From Betaproteobacteria bacterium (GTDB lineage Bacteria > Pseudomonadota > Gammaproteobacteria > Burkholderiales > Rhodocyclaceae), in NCBI GenBank assembly GCA_016709965.1, contig JADJLT010000001.1, forward strand, positions 1,447,001-1,511,000: 64,000 nt of DNA. Direction: 5' to 3'. The notes under the pieces are model-generated. The model saw only the letters and a list, made by a program, of their open reading frames with translations. It made no database searches and was not told the DNA's origin. The position numbers and the translations under genes were made by a program. Below, piece by piece: positions 1 through 8,048 of this stretch. The stretch's first letter is position 1. Every line of letters starts with the position of its first letter.

Positions 1-402
1 ATTGCCCTGGGCCAGCGCACCGACGTTTTCGGCGTGGAAGCCATCGACATCCTTGTCGGCGGCAATCGCTTCGAGCACAGCTTCTTCATCGAAATGCTTC
101 GGTAGCGGTAGTTGCACGAGGATGCCGTGGATATTCGGGTCCGCATTCAGCTCGGCAATCTTGTTGAGCACCGTGGCCTGATCAACCGTGGCGTCGTAAG
201 TGATCTTTTCCGAATGCATGCCGATGGCCAGACAGCCATTGACCTTGTTGCGGACATAAACTTCGGAGGCCGGATCGGCTCCGACCAGAATGACCACCAG
301 ACCAGGCTTGTGGCCCATGGCGGTCAGCGCCTCGACACGGGCCTTGAAGCCTTGGCGAAGTTCTTCCGCCAAGGCTTTGCCGTCGATAATTTGAGCTGTC
401 AT
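1..402 (-). CDS. folD: Bifunctional methylenetetrahydrofolate dehydrogenase/cyclohydrolase, N-terminal part (partial)
   Basis: FolD interconverts 5,10-methylene-, methenyl- and 10-formyl-tetrahydrofolate in cytosolic one-carbon metabolism. The minus-strand frame starts at ATG 402 (MTAQIIDGKALAEELRQGF) and stays open to base 1, giving 134 residues before the window ends. It includes the family segments GLVVILVGADPASEVYVRNK and GILVQLPLPKH, the latter a folate-site signature. An in-frame stop just upstream rules out a longer start. About half of the usual ~285 residues, including the NADP-binding part, lies outside the window. It is divergent from norE. The identification is secure from the N-terminal sequence. 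Confidence 0.93.
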   Translation of the reverse strand, partial: MTAQIIDGKALAEELRQGFKARVEALTAMGHKPGLVVILVGADPASEVYVRNKVNGCLAIGMHSEKITYDATVDQATVLNKIAELNADPNIHGILVQLPLPKHFDEEAVLEAIAADKDVDGFHAENVGALAQGN

Positions 403-602
403 CGTCGCATCCAACTAAAAAGAAAAGGGGAAAGGCACTGGCCTTTCCCTTTGAATTGGCGCGTATTTTAGCAGAATACGCCGACGCATCCTGCGCCGGA
501 CCTTTGCAGCGCACGCCTTTGACGCAATTCAAGCCCGTTGATGGACATCAAGGCTCTCGCCCTCGCCGCCCTGAACAATGCGTGGTCAGAAACCTATCGA
601 CC

Positions 603-1190
603 ATGAACGCCGTCAACCAGTTGGCCCACACCCCACCCGCTCGCATTCCCGGCAACAAGGGAATCTGGGCCGGCATTACTTGCGAGTTCGTCGAGTTCAC
701 CGTGCTCTTCGCGGTCTATTTCATCGCCCGCGCACATTTTCCCGATGCCTTTCACCAAGGCGCACAACGGCTTTCGGTGACGGCCGGGACCATCATCACG
801 CTATTGATGGTGACCAGCAGCTACTTCATCGCCTGTTCGGTCAATGCGATTCGTCAGGACAAACACAAGGCGGCCGTCATCTGGCTGCTTGCCGGCCTCA
901 TCATCGCCATCGGCTACCCGCTGACCAAGGCGCTGGAAATCCACTGGAATCTGGCACACGGCATCAACGGCGAGTCGGGTATTTTTTTCACGGTCTACTA
1001 TTACCTGACCTTCACCCATCTGGTGCACGCCACCTGGGGCATCCTCGGCACTCTCTGGGTGCTGGCTCGCCTGCTTTGCCACGGCTATTCCGCCGACGAC
1101 TATAGCGGGCTGGAAGCACTGGCCAGTTACTGGCACGCCACCGACATCATCTGGCTGGTCATTTTTCCGTTGTTTTACGTCCTGGCCTGA
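603..1190 (+). CDS. norE: Cytochrome c oxidase subunit III-like protein (NorE family)
   Basis: This is a 195-residue integral membrane protein of the heme-copper oxidase subunit III superfamily. Several hydrophobic helices are visible, with characteristic segments around YYYLTFTHLVHATWGI and the C-terminal YWHATDIIWLVIFPLFYVLA. The short, five-helix form without the first two COX3 helices is typical of NorE, an accessory protein of nitric oxide reductase or of cytochrome oxidases. The frame is open back to 456, but ATG 603 begins the conserved part. The next gene, norF-like, starts 3 bp after its stop, so the two are co-transcribed. No norCB genes are in view, so a direct link to NO reduction is inferred from family only. 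Confidence 0.8.
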   Translation: MNAVNQLAHTPPARIPGNKGIWAGITCEFVEFTVLFAVYFIARAHFPDAFHQGAQRLSVTAGTIITLLMVTSSYFIACSVNAIRQDKHKAAVIWLLAGLIIAIGYPLTKALEIHWNLAHGINGESGIFFTVYYYLTFTHLVHATWGILGTLWVLARLLCHGYSADDYSGLEALASYWHATDIIWLVIFPLFYVLA

Positions 1191-1193
1191 GCG

Positions 1194-1490
1194 ATGGATT
1201 TCAAAAAAGACCATTTTTTCCGGTTGACCGCGGCATGGCTGGGGCTGCTTGCCCTGACCCTGGTTAGCCTCGGTCTCAGTGAATGGTTCCGCGATGCCGG
1301 CTGGCTGCCGTTGCTGGTCGCCGCCATCATCTGGCTGAAGGGTGCGCTGGTCGCCCGCTGCTTCATCGAGTCGCACATCGCACATCCCTTCATTGCCCGC
1401 GTCCTGAGCGTTTTTATCGCCATTTCGCCACTCGCACTGATCGCCACCGCCTTCTTCGGCGGCACGCTGGCCCGCTGGGCGTCCATTTAA
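1194..1490 (+). CDS. norF: Small cytochrome c oxidase subunit IV-like membrane protein (NorF-like)
   Basis: This 98-residue protein has three predicted transmembrane segments (about residues 8-27, 33-50 and 68-90). It resembles the prokaryotic cytochrome c oxidase subunit IV/NorF family, whose members lie directly downstream of norE-type genes. Hallmarks are the short length, the central WLPLLVAAIIWLKGALVARC segment and the pairing with a COX3-like gene 3 bp upstream. It probably assists assembly or stability of a heme-copper enzyme in the inner membrane. The gene symbol is assigned mainly from neighbourhood, because the family is short and divergent. Confidence 0.65.
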   Translation: MDFKKDHFFRLTAAWLGLLALTLVSLGLSEWFRDAGWLPLLVAAIIWLKGALVARCFIESHIAHPFIARVLSVFIAISPLALIATAFFGGTLARWASI

Positions 1491-1539
1491 ACTCTTCGTT
1501 GCTAATGCAAAAAAAGTCCCATGTACGGGTTTGTCCTTA

Positions 1540-1568
1540 TTGCACGATGCGAATTTTGATTTTACAAT
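1540..1568 (+). promoter_or_regulatory. Putative sigma-70 promoter for the PDH operon
   Basis: TTGCAC (1540-1545) and TACAAT (1563-1568) are separated by exactly 17 bases in the gap between norF and aceE. This is a good sigma-70 match with an expected start near 1575, giving a leader of about 100 bases before aceE. Confidence 0.55.
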
Positions 1569-1628
1569 GCGGAACGATGCTTAAGGGAAACTACGGGCTC
1601 GCATAAGGAGCAATAAGCGGATAAAGTT

Positions 1629-1649
1629 GTTTTGCTCAACAGGCAAAAC
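1629..1649 (+). promoter_or_regulatory. Inverted repeat in aceE leader (possible operator or leader hairpin)
   Basis: GTTTTGC (1629-1635) and GCAAAAC (1643-1649) form a perfect 7-bp inverted repeat with a 7-base spacer. It lies about 30 bases before the aceE start codon and downstream of the putative promoter. It could be a regulator site or a leader hairpin. No T-run follows, so it is not an intrinsic terminator. Confidence 0.35.
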
Positions 1650-1678
1650 AAAATGAAATTCAACCTCGGAGACAAACC

Positions 1679-4354
1679 ATGGCCAACCAACCCAATGCCT
1701 TGCCTGAACCTGCAGACATAGATCCGCAGGAGACCAAAGAATGGACCGATGCACTCGATAGCGTCATTACCCAGGAAGGCGCCAAACGCGCTCATTACCT
1801 GATCGAGAAGCTGATCGGCCAAGCCCGCGAAGACGGGATCGACCTGCCCTACTCGGCCAACACCGAGTACATCAACACCATCCCTGCCGACCAGCAGCCC
1901 AAGTACCCGGGCAATGCCGACATGGAAATCAAGATTCATTCCTACATCCGCTGGAACGCAATGGCCATGGTCGTGCGCGCCAACAAGGACACCAACGTCG
2001 GCGGCCACATTGCATCCTTCGCTTCAGCCGCCGCGCTGTACGACGTCGGCTTCTCGCATTTCTGGCGCAGCATCAACGACCCGTCCGGTGGCGACCTGAT
2101 CTTCTTCCAGGGCCACTCAGTGCCGGGCGTCTATTCCCGCGCCTTCATGCTCGGTCGCCTGAGCGAAGAGCAGATGGACCACTTCCGCCAGGAAACCGAT
2201 GGCAAGGGCATCTCCTCCTACCCGCACCCGTGGCTGATGCCGGATTTCTGGCAATTCCCGACTGTCTCCATGGGCCTCGGCCCGATTCAGGCCATTTATC
2301 AAGCACGCTTCATGAAGTACCTCGACTCGCGCGGACTGGCCAAGGCCGGTGATCGCAAGGTCTGGGCTTTCCTCGGCGATGGCGAAACGGACGAAGTCGA
2401 ATCGCTCGGCGCCATCGGCATGGCCGGTCGTGAAAAGCTGGATAACCTGATTTTTGTCATCAACTGCAACCTGCAGCGCCTTGATGGCCCGGTGCGCGGC
2501 AACGGCAAGATCATTCAGGAACTCGAATCCGAATTCCGCGGCTCCGGTTGGAATGTCATCAAGCTGGTCTGGGGCACGCAGTGGGATGCACTCTTTACCC
2601 GCGACAAGAAGGGCATCCTCAAGAAACGCATGATGGAACTGGTCGATGGCCAGTATCAGACCTTCAAGGCCAAGAATGGCGCCTACGTCCGCGAGCATTT
2701 CTTCAACACCCCGGAGCTACGCGAGTTGGTGGCCGACTGGACTGACGATCAGGTTTGGCAACTGAACCGCGGCGGCCACGATATTTTCAAAATTTTTGCC
2801 GCTTACGACCGTGCCATCAAGCACAAGGGGGCACCGACCCTGATCCTGGCCAAGACCATCAAGGGCTTCGGCATGGGCCAGGCCGGCGAAGCGATGAACA
2901 CCTCGCACCAGCAAAAGAAAATGGACGTGGAACAGATCGGCCGTTTCCGCGACCGTTTCGATCTGCCGGTACCGGACGACAAACTCTACGAGCTGCCCTA
3001 CCTGAAGTTCGCCGAAGACTCAGAAGAATACAAATACATGCGTCAGCGCCGCATGGATCTCGGCGGCTTCCTGCCGCAGCGTCGCCGCAAGGCCGCACCG
3101 CTGGAAATTCCTGCTCTCGACAAGTTCGACGCACTGCTCAAGGCATCCGGCGAAGGCCGCGAGCTGTCCACCACGATGGCCATCGTCCGCATCATGAACA
3201 TGATGTTGAAGGACAAGAATGTCGGCAAGAACGTCGTGCCCATCGTGCCGGATGAGTCCCGCACCTTCGGCATGGAAGGCATGTTCCGCTCGGTTGGTAT
3301 CTGGAACCAGGAAGGCCAGAACTATGTGCCTGAAGACCACGACCAGTTGATGTTCTACAAGGAATCGAAGACCGGTCAGGTGCTGCAGGAAGGCATCAAC
3401 GAGTCCGGCGCGATGAGCGACTGGATCGCTGCCGCCACCTCGTATTCCGTGCATAACGTCCAGACCATTCCGTTCTACATCTGCTACTCGATGTTCGGCA
3501 TGCAGCGCGTTCTTGACCTGTGCTGGGCAGCGGGCGACCAACGCGCCCGTGGCTTCCTGATCGGTGGTACCGCTGGTCGCACGACGCTGAACGGTGAAGG
3601 CCTGCAACACGAAGACGGTCACAGCCTGATCCTCTCCAACCTGATCCCGAACTGCATCTCCTACGACCCGACCTTCCAGTACGAAGTCGCCGTCGTCACC
3701 CAGGACGGCATGCGCCGCATGCACGTCGAGCAGGAAGACGTCTTCTATTACATCACCGTGATGAACGAGAATTACGAGCACCCGGAAATGCCGGCTGGCT
3801 CGGAAGCCGACATCATCAAGGGCATGTACCTGTTCAAGCAGGGCGGCGAATCGGCCGGCCCGCGCGTTCAGCTACTCGGCTCCGGCACCATCTTCCGCGA
3901 AGTCATCGCCGCTGCCGACCTGCTCAAGCAGGACTGGGGCGTCGAGTCCGACCTGTGGGGCTGTACCAGCATGAACGAACTGGCCCGCAACGGGATTGAT
4001 ACGCAGCGCTGGAACATGCTGCACCCGCTGGAAGAGCCGAAGCTGTCGCATGTCGAGCAAAAGCTGGCTGGCGCCAAGGGCCCGGTCGTTGCTTCAACCG
4101 ACTACATCAAGCTGTTCTCCGAGCAAATCCGCCCCTTCGTCAAGGCACCGTACGTCACGCTGGGCACCGATGGCTTTGGCCGTTCGGATACCCGCGAGAA
4201 GCTGCGCCACCATTTCGAGGTCGATCGTCACTGGGTGACGCTGGCTGCCCTCAAGGCGCTGGCCGACAACGGCGAAATCAAGCGCGAAGTCGTCGCCGCC
4301 GCTCTGGTCAAGTACAACCTTGACCCGAACAAACCGAATCCGCTGAGCGTTTAA
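1679..4354 (+). CDS. aceE: Pyruvate dehydrogenase E1 component (homodimeric type)
   Basis: E1 performs the thiamine-diphosphate-dependent decarboxylation of pyruvate and reductive acetylation of the E2 lipoyl group in the cytosolic PDH complex. The 891-residue length fits the homodimeric gammaproteobacterial/betaproteobacterial AceE. Visible hallmarks are GGHIASFASAAALYDVGF, the ThDP-binding GDGE...NCNLQRLDG segment (GDGETDEVES near residue 235) and TIKGFGMGQAGEAMNTSHQ. GGAG lies 8 bases before ATG 1679. It is the first gene of an aceE-aceF-lpdA operon (12-bp gap to aceF) with its own promoter-like sequence about 110 bases upstream. Confidence 0.98.
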   Translation: MANQPNALPEPADIDPQETKEWTDALDSVITQEGAKRAHYLIEKLIGQAREDGIDLPYSANTEYINTIPADQQPKYPGNADMEIKIHSYIRWNAMAMVVRANKDTNVGGHIASFASAAALYDVGFSHFWRSINDPSGGDLIFFQGHSVPGVYSRAFMLGRLSEEQMDHFRQETDGKGISSYPHPWLMPDFWQFPTVSMGLGPIQAIYQARFMKYLDSRGLAKAGDRKVWAFLGDGETDEVESLGAIGMAGREKLDNLIFVINCNLQRLDGPVRGNGKIIQELESEFRGSGWNVIKLVWGTQWDALFTRDKKGILKKRMMELVDGQYQTFKAKNGAYVREHFFNTPELRELVADWTDDQVWQLNRGGHDIFKIFAAYDRAIKHKGAPTLILAKTIKGFGMGQAGEAMNTSHQQKKMDVEQIGRFRDRFDLPVPDDKLYELPYLKFAEDSEEYKYMRQRRMDLGGFLPQRRRKAAPLEIPALDKFDALLKASGEGRELSTTMAIVRIMNMMLKDKNVGKNVVPIVPDESRTFGMEGMFRSVGIWNQEGQNYVPEDHDQLMFYKESKTGQVLQEGINESGAMSDWIAAATSYSVHNVQTIPFYICYSMFGMQRVLDLCWAAGDQRARGFLIGGTAGRTTLNGEGLQHEDGHSLILSNLIPNCISYDPTFQYEVAVVTQDGMRRMHVEQEDVFYYITVMNENYEHPEMPAGSEADIIKGMYLFKQGGESAGPRVQLLGSGTIFREVIAAADLLKQDWGVESDLWGCTSMNELARNGIDTQRWNMLHPLEEPKLSHVEQKLAGAKGPVVASTDYIKLFSEQIRPFVKAPYVTLGTDGFGRSDTREKLRHHFEVDRHWVTLAALKALADNGEIKREVVAAALVKYNLDPNKPNPLSV

Positions 4355-4366
4355 GGGAGAGACAAC

Positions 4367-6007
4367 ATGAGCCAAATCATTGAAGTCACCGTCCCCGATA
4401 TCGGCGACTTTTCCGAAGTTCCGGTCATCGACCTGTTCGTCAAAGTCGGCGACACCATCAAGGTAGACGACGCGATCGTCACCCTCGAATCCGACAAGGC
4501 CACGATGGATGTTCCTTCCACCGTCGCCGGCGTCGTCAAGGAAGTGCTGGTTTCGCTCGGCTCCAAAGTCGGCGAAGGCGCCTTGCTGATCAAGGTTGAA
4601 ACCGGTGGTGCTGCGGCCGAACCGGCTGCTGCACCGGCAGCCCAAGCCGCCGCACCGGCACCAGCCCCTGTTGCCGCACCGGTCGCTGCTGCGCCGGTTG
4701 CCGGCGGCGGCGTGGTTGAAGTCAAGGTGCCGGATATCGGCGATTTTGCCGAAGTGCCGGTCATTGAGCTTTACGTCAAGGTCGGCGACACCATCAAGCT
4801 TGACGATGCCATCGCCACGCTGGAATCCGACAAGGCGACGATGGATGTTCCTTCCACGGCAGCAGGTACGGTCAAGGAAGTGCTGGTCCAGCTCGGTTCC
4901 AAAGTGGGCGAAGGCACGGTTCTGATCAAGATTGAAACGGGTGCCGGTGCAGCCGTCCCTGCTGCGGCACCACAAGCTGCCGCTCCCGCACCGGCTGCTG
5001 CCGCGCCGGTTTCTGCGCCGGCGGCGGCTGCTGCCGCTGCAGCACCGGCAGCGCTGGCCCCGGCCCTGCCGCTTGGCGCCAAGGTCCATGCTTCGCCGTC
5101 CGTCCGGGCCTATGCCCGCGAACTCGGGGTCGATCTGTCCAAGGTACCGGCCACCGGCCCGAAGAACCGCATCGTCAAGGAAGACCTGACCAAGTACGTC
5201 AAGGGCGTCATGTCCGGCGCCGTAGCCGGCCCGGCTGCTGCCGCTGCTGGCGGTGCCAGCCTTGGCGGCGGGCTCGATCTGCTGCCGTGGCCGAAGGTAG
5301 ATTTCGCCAAGTTCGGCGAGGTCGAGGTCAAGCCGCTGTCGCGCATCAAGAAAATTTCCGGCCAGAACCTGTCGCGCAACTGGGTGATGATCCCGGCCGT
5401 GACCTATCACGAAGATGCCGACATCACCGACATCGAAGCCTTCCGCGTGCTGCTCAACAAGGAAAACGAAAAGGGTGGCGGCGCCAAGCTGACCATGCTG
5501 GCTTTCCTGATGAAGGCATGCGTCAAGGGTCTGCAGAAATTCCCGGAATTCAATTCGTCCCTCGACGGTGACAATCTAGTGCTGAAGAAGTATTTCAACA
5601 TCGGCTTTGCGGCAGACACGCCGAATGGCCTGGTTGTACCGGTGGTCAAGAATGTCGACAAGAAGTCAGTCTTCGAACTGGCGCAGGAATCCGGCGAAAT
5701 GGCCAAGCAAGCCCGCGACGGCAAGCTGAAGCCGGCCGACATGTCGGGCGCCTGCTTCACGATTTCCAGCCTGGGCGGCATCGGTGGCACCTACTTTGCA
5801 CCGATCGTCAATGCACCTGAAGTCGCGATTCTCGGGGTCAACAAGTCGGCCATGAAGCCGGTCTGGGATGGCAAGCAGTTCGTGCCGCGCCTGACCCTGC
5901 CCTTGTCGCTGACGGCTGACCACCGCGTCATCGACGGCGCCCTAGCGACCCGCTTCAATGTCTATATCGCTCAGTTGCTGGCCGACTTCCGTCGCGTCGC
6001 GCTGTAA
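4367..6007 (+). CDS. aceF: Pyruvate dehydrogenase E2, dihydrolipoyl acetyltransferase
   Basis: E2 is the core of the PDH complex and transfers the acetyl group from lipoyl to CoA. The 546 residues contain two lipoyl domains (about 4-80 and 120-195, each with the lipoylated lysine in ESDKATMD), Ala/Pro-rich flexible linkers, a peripheral-subunit-binding domain (about 243-280, SPSVRAYARELGVDLSKVPA) and the catalytic acyltransferase domain. The active-site motif DHRVIDGA lies near residue 518. The two lipoyl domains are near-duplicates of each other and of the lipoyl domain at the start of lpdA, so they are potential recombination partners. AGGGAGAG precedes the ATG by 6 bases. Confidence 0.97.
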   Translation: MSQIIEVTVPDIGDFSEVPVIDLFVKVGDTIKVDDAIVTLESDKATMDVPSTVAGVVKEVLVSLGSKVGEGALLIKVETGGAAAEPAAAPAAQAAAPAPAPVAAPVAAAPVAGGGVVEVKVPDIGDFAEVPVIELYVKVGDTIKLDDAIATLESDKATMDVPSTAAGTVKEVLVQLGSKVGEGTVLIKIETGAGAAVPAAAPQAAAPAPAAAAPVSAPAAAAAAAAPAALAPALPLGAKVHASPSVRAYARELGVDLSKVPATGPKNRIVKEDLTKYVKGVMSGAVAGPAAAAAGGASLGGGLDLLPWPKVDFAKFGEVEVKPLSRIKKISGQNLSRNWVMIPAVTYHEDADITDIEAFRVLLNKENEKGGGAKLTMLAFLMKACVKGLQKFPEFNSSLDGDNLVLKKYFNIGFAADTPNGLVVPVVKNVDKKSVFELAQESGEMAKQARDGKLKPADMSGACFTISSLGGIGGTYFAPIVNAPEVAILGVNKSAMKPVWDGKQFVPRLTLPLSLTADHRVIDGALATRFNVYIAQLLADFRRVAL

Positions 6008-6019
6008 GGGGGAATGACC

Positions 6020-6298
6020 ATGAGCAATCTGGTAGAAGTCAAAGTCCCCGACATCGGCGATTTCGCTGAAGTGCCGATCATCGACCTGTTCGTCAAGGTT
6101 GGTGACGCCATCAAGGTGGATGACGCGATCTGTACGCTGGAATCGGACAAGGCGACGATGGATGTGCCGTCACCGGTCGCCGGTGTGGTCAAGGAAGTGC
6201 TGGTTCAGCTCGGCGCCAAGGTGGCCGAAGGCAGTCTGTTGATCAAGGTCGAAAGCGTGTGCTGCTGCGGTCAACCCGGAAAATCCGCCGAAAACTGA
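6020..6298 (+). CDS. lpdA: N-terminal lipoyl domain of LpdA, separated by an apparent frameshift
   Basis: This frame encodes a complete lipoyl domain (MSNLVEVKVPDIGDFAEV..., lipoyl lysine in ESDKATMD) ending at LLIKVES. It then runs into an out-of-frame tail (VCCCGQPGKSAEN) and a stop at 6298. The normal Ala/Pro-rich linker (AAAVNPENPPKTETPAAAPS...) continues in the +1 frame from about 6261 and leads without interruption into the E3 body. One extra base near 6256-6260 explains the break. Start 6020 is preferred over ATG 6014 because AGGGGG then sits at normal spacing. In Rhodocyclales-type LpdA the lipoyl domain is fused to E3, so this was one gene. A sequencing error is the main alternative to a real mutation. 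Confidence 0.85.
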   Translation: MSNLVEVKVPDIGDFAEVPIIDLFVKVGDAIKVDDAICTLESDKATMDVPSPVAGVVKEVLVQLGAKVAEGSLLIKVESVCCCGQPGKSAEN

Positions 6299-6380
6299 AA
6301 CACCGGCTGCAGCGCCATCCACAGCTGCGCCGGCGCCGGTCGCCGGTAGTCATGCCGGCGGTGCCGATCTTGAATGTGAA

Positions 6381-7802
6381 ATGCTCGTCCTCGGCGCCGG
6401 CCCCGGCGGCTATTCCGCCGCCTTCCGTTCCGCCGACCTCGGCATGAAGACCATCATCGTCGAGCGTTACGCAACGCTGGGCGGCGTTTGTCTGAACGTT
6501 GGCTGCATTCCGTCCAAAGCCCTGCTGCACGTCGCTGCGGTGATGGACGAAGCCAATCACATGGCCGATCTCGGCGTCAGCTTTGCCGCACCGAGCGTCG
6601 ATATCGACAAGCTGCGCGCCCACAAGGACAAAGTCGTCGGCAAGCTGACCGGTGGTCTGGCCGGCATGGCCAAGGGCCGCAAGGTCGACATCGTGCGCGG
6701 TTTCGGCACCTTCCTCGATCCGTATCACATCGAGGTTGAAGTCACCGACGGTGCTGGCCAGGGCAAGACCGGCGCCAAGAAGGTCATCAAGTTCCAGAAA
6801 TGCATCATCGCGGCCGGTTCAGCTGCCGTGCATTTGCCTTTCATTCCGCAAGACCCGCGTATTGTCGACTCGACCGGGGCGCTTGAACTGCGCTTCGTGC
6901 CGAAGAAGATGCTGGTCATCGGCGGCGGCATCATCGGCCTCGAAATGGCCACCGTCTATTCGACGCTGGGCACCAAGGTCGATGTTGTGGAAATGGCCGA
7001 TGCCCTGATGCAGGGCCCGGATCGCGATGCCGTCAAGGTCTGGGAAAAGCAGAACCTGCCGCGCTTCGACAAGATCATGCTAAAGACCAAGACCGTCGCA
7101 GTCGACGCCAAGGACGACGGCCTGTGGGTCAAGTTCGAAGGCGAAGGCGCACCGAATGTCGATGCCACGCGTTACGACATGATCCTGCAAGCCGCCGGCC
7201 GCTCGCCGAACGGCAAGAAGATCGGCGCCGACAAGGCGGGCGTGGCCGTCACCGACCGTGGCTTCATCAACGTCGATGCGCAGATGCGCACCAATGTGCC
7301 GCACATCTTCGCCATCGGCGACATCATCGGTAACCCGATGCTGGCCCACAAGGCCGTGCATGAAGCACACGTCGCGGCCGAAGTCGCGGCCGGCCACAAG
7401 GCTGCATTCGATGCCACGGTGATTCCCGGTGTCGCCTATACCCACCCGGAAGTGGCGTGGGTTGGCTACACCGAGGCGCAAGCCAAGGAAGAAGGCCGCA
7501 AGATCGAGTCCGCCAAGTTCCCGTGGGCAGCCTCCGGTCGCGCCATCGCCAACGGGGCCGAGTACGGCTTCACCAAGCTGATCTTCGATGCCGAAACGCA
7601 TCGCGTCATCGGCGGCGCCATCGTCGGCCCGAACGCTGGCGACATGATCGGCGAAGTCTGCCTGGCCATCGAAATGGGCTGCGATGCGGTCGATATCGGC
7701 AAGACCATCCACCCGCACCCGACACTGGGTGAAACGGTGGGCATGGCGGCCGAAGTGGCGCACGGTACCTGTACGGACGTGCCGGCACCGCGTAAAAAGT
7801 AA
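6381..7802 (+). CDS. lpdA: Dihydrolipoamide dehydrogenase (E3), catalytic part
   Basis: E3 reoxidises the dihydrolipoyl groups of E2 using FAD and NAD+. The 473-residue body contains the FAD-binding LVLGAGPGGYSAA, the redox disulfide in GGVCLNVGCIPSKALL, the NAD-binding VIGGGIIGLEMATVYS and the C-terminal catalytic HPHPTLGE. It is the third gene of the PDH operon. Its first ATG here (6381) is internal: the reading frame extends upstream to about 6255 as the linker of a lipoyl-E3 fusion, but the lipoyl domain is in another frame. If the frameshift is real, E3 could only be made by internal initiation, for which I see no strong ribosome-binding site. An intrinsic terminator follows at 7829. Confidence 0.95.
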   Translation: MLVLGAGPGGYSAAFRSADLGMKTIIVERYATLGGVCLNVGCIPSKALLHVAAVMDEANHMADLGVSFAAPSVDIDKLRAHKDKVVGKLTGGLAGMAKGRKVDIVRGFGTFLDPYHIEVEVTDGAGQGKTGAKKVIKFQKCIIAAGSAAVHLPFIPQDPRIVDSTGALELRFVPKKMLVIGGGIIGLEMATVYSTLGTKVDVVEMADALMQGPDRDAVKVWEKQNLPRFDKIMLKTKTVAVDAKDDGLWVKFEGEGAPNVDATRYDMILQAAGRSPNGKKIGADKAGVAVTDRGFINVDAQMRTNVPHIFAIGDIIGNPMLAHKAVHEAHVAAEVAAGHKAAFDATVIPGVAYTHPEVAWVGYTEAQAKEEGRKIESAKFPWAASGRAIANGAEYGFTKLIFDAETHRVIGGAIVGPNAGDMIGEVCLAIEMGCDAVDIGKTIHPHPTLGETVGMAAEVAHGTCTDVPAPRKK

Positions 7803-7828
7803 CCCTCCCGACACCGGCCGGAAACACC

Positions 7829-7862
7829 AGGGCGACGGTCAAATGACTCGTCGCCTTTTTTT
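7829..7862 (+). terminator. Intrinsic terminator of the PDH operon
   Basis: GGCGAC (7831-7836) pairs with GTCGCC (7850-7855), followed by seven Ts. It lies 30 bases after the lpdA stop. The rest of the gap to 8048 presumably holds the promoter of the next gene; I see no clear -35/-10 pair. Confidence 0.85.
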
Positions 7863-8048
7863 CGTCTGCATGGCATTCCGTAGCACGTTGCTTAACCTGA
7901 CTTAAATTACTCTGTAATAACCCGCTTGCATCATGGATGACACGGGGGTGCGTTCTGTAAATATCGGACGACGGTTGGTATGTGTCGTTCACGAAATTTA
8001 CGCCAAGTGCTCCCCTTTCCCGAAAACCAGATCACCCAGGAGCATCCA

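Noticed and set aside
4094..5410. Minus-strand frame across aceE/aceF
   Set aside because: Shadow of the Ala/Pro-rich aceF linkers; no homology-like features.
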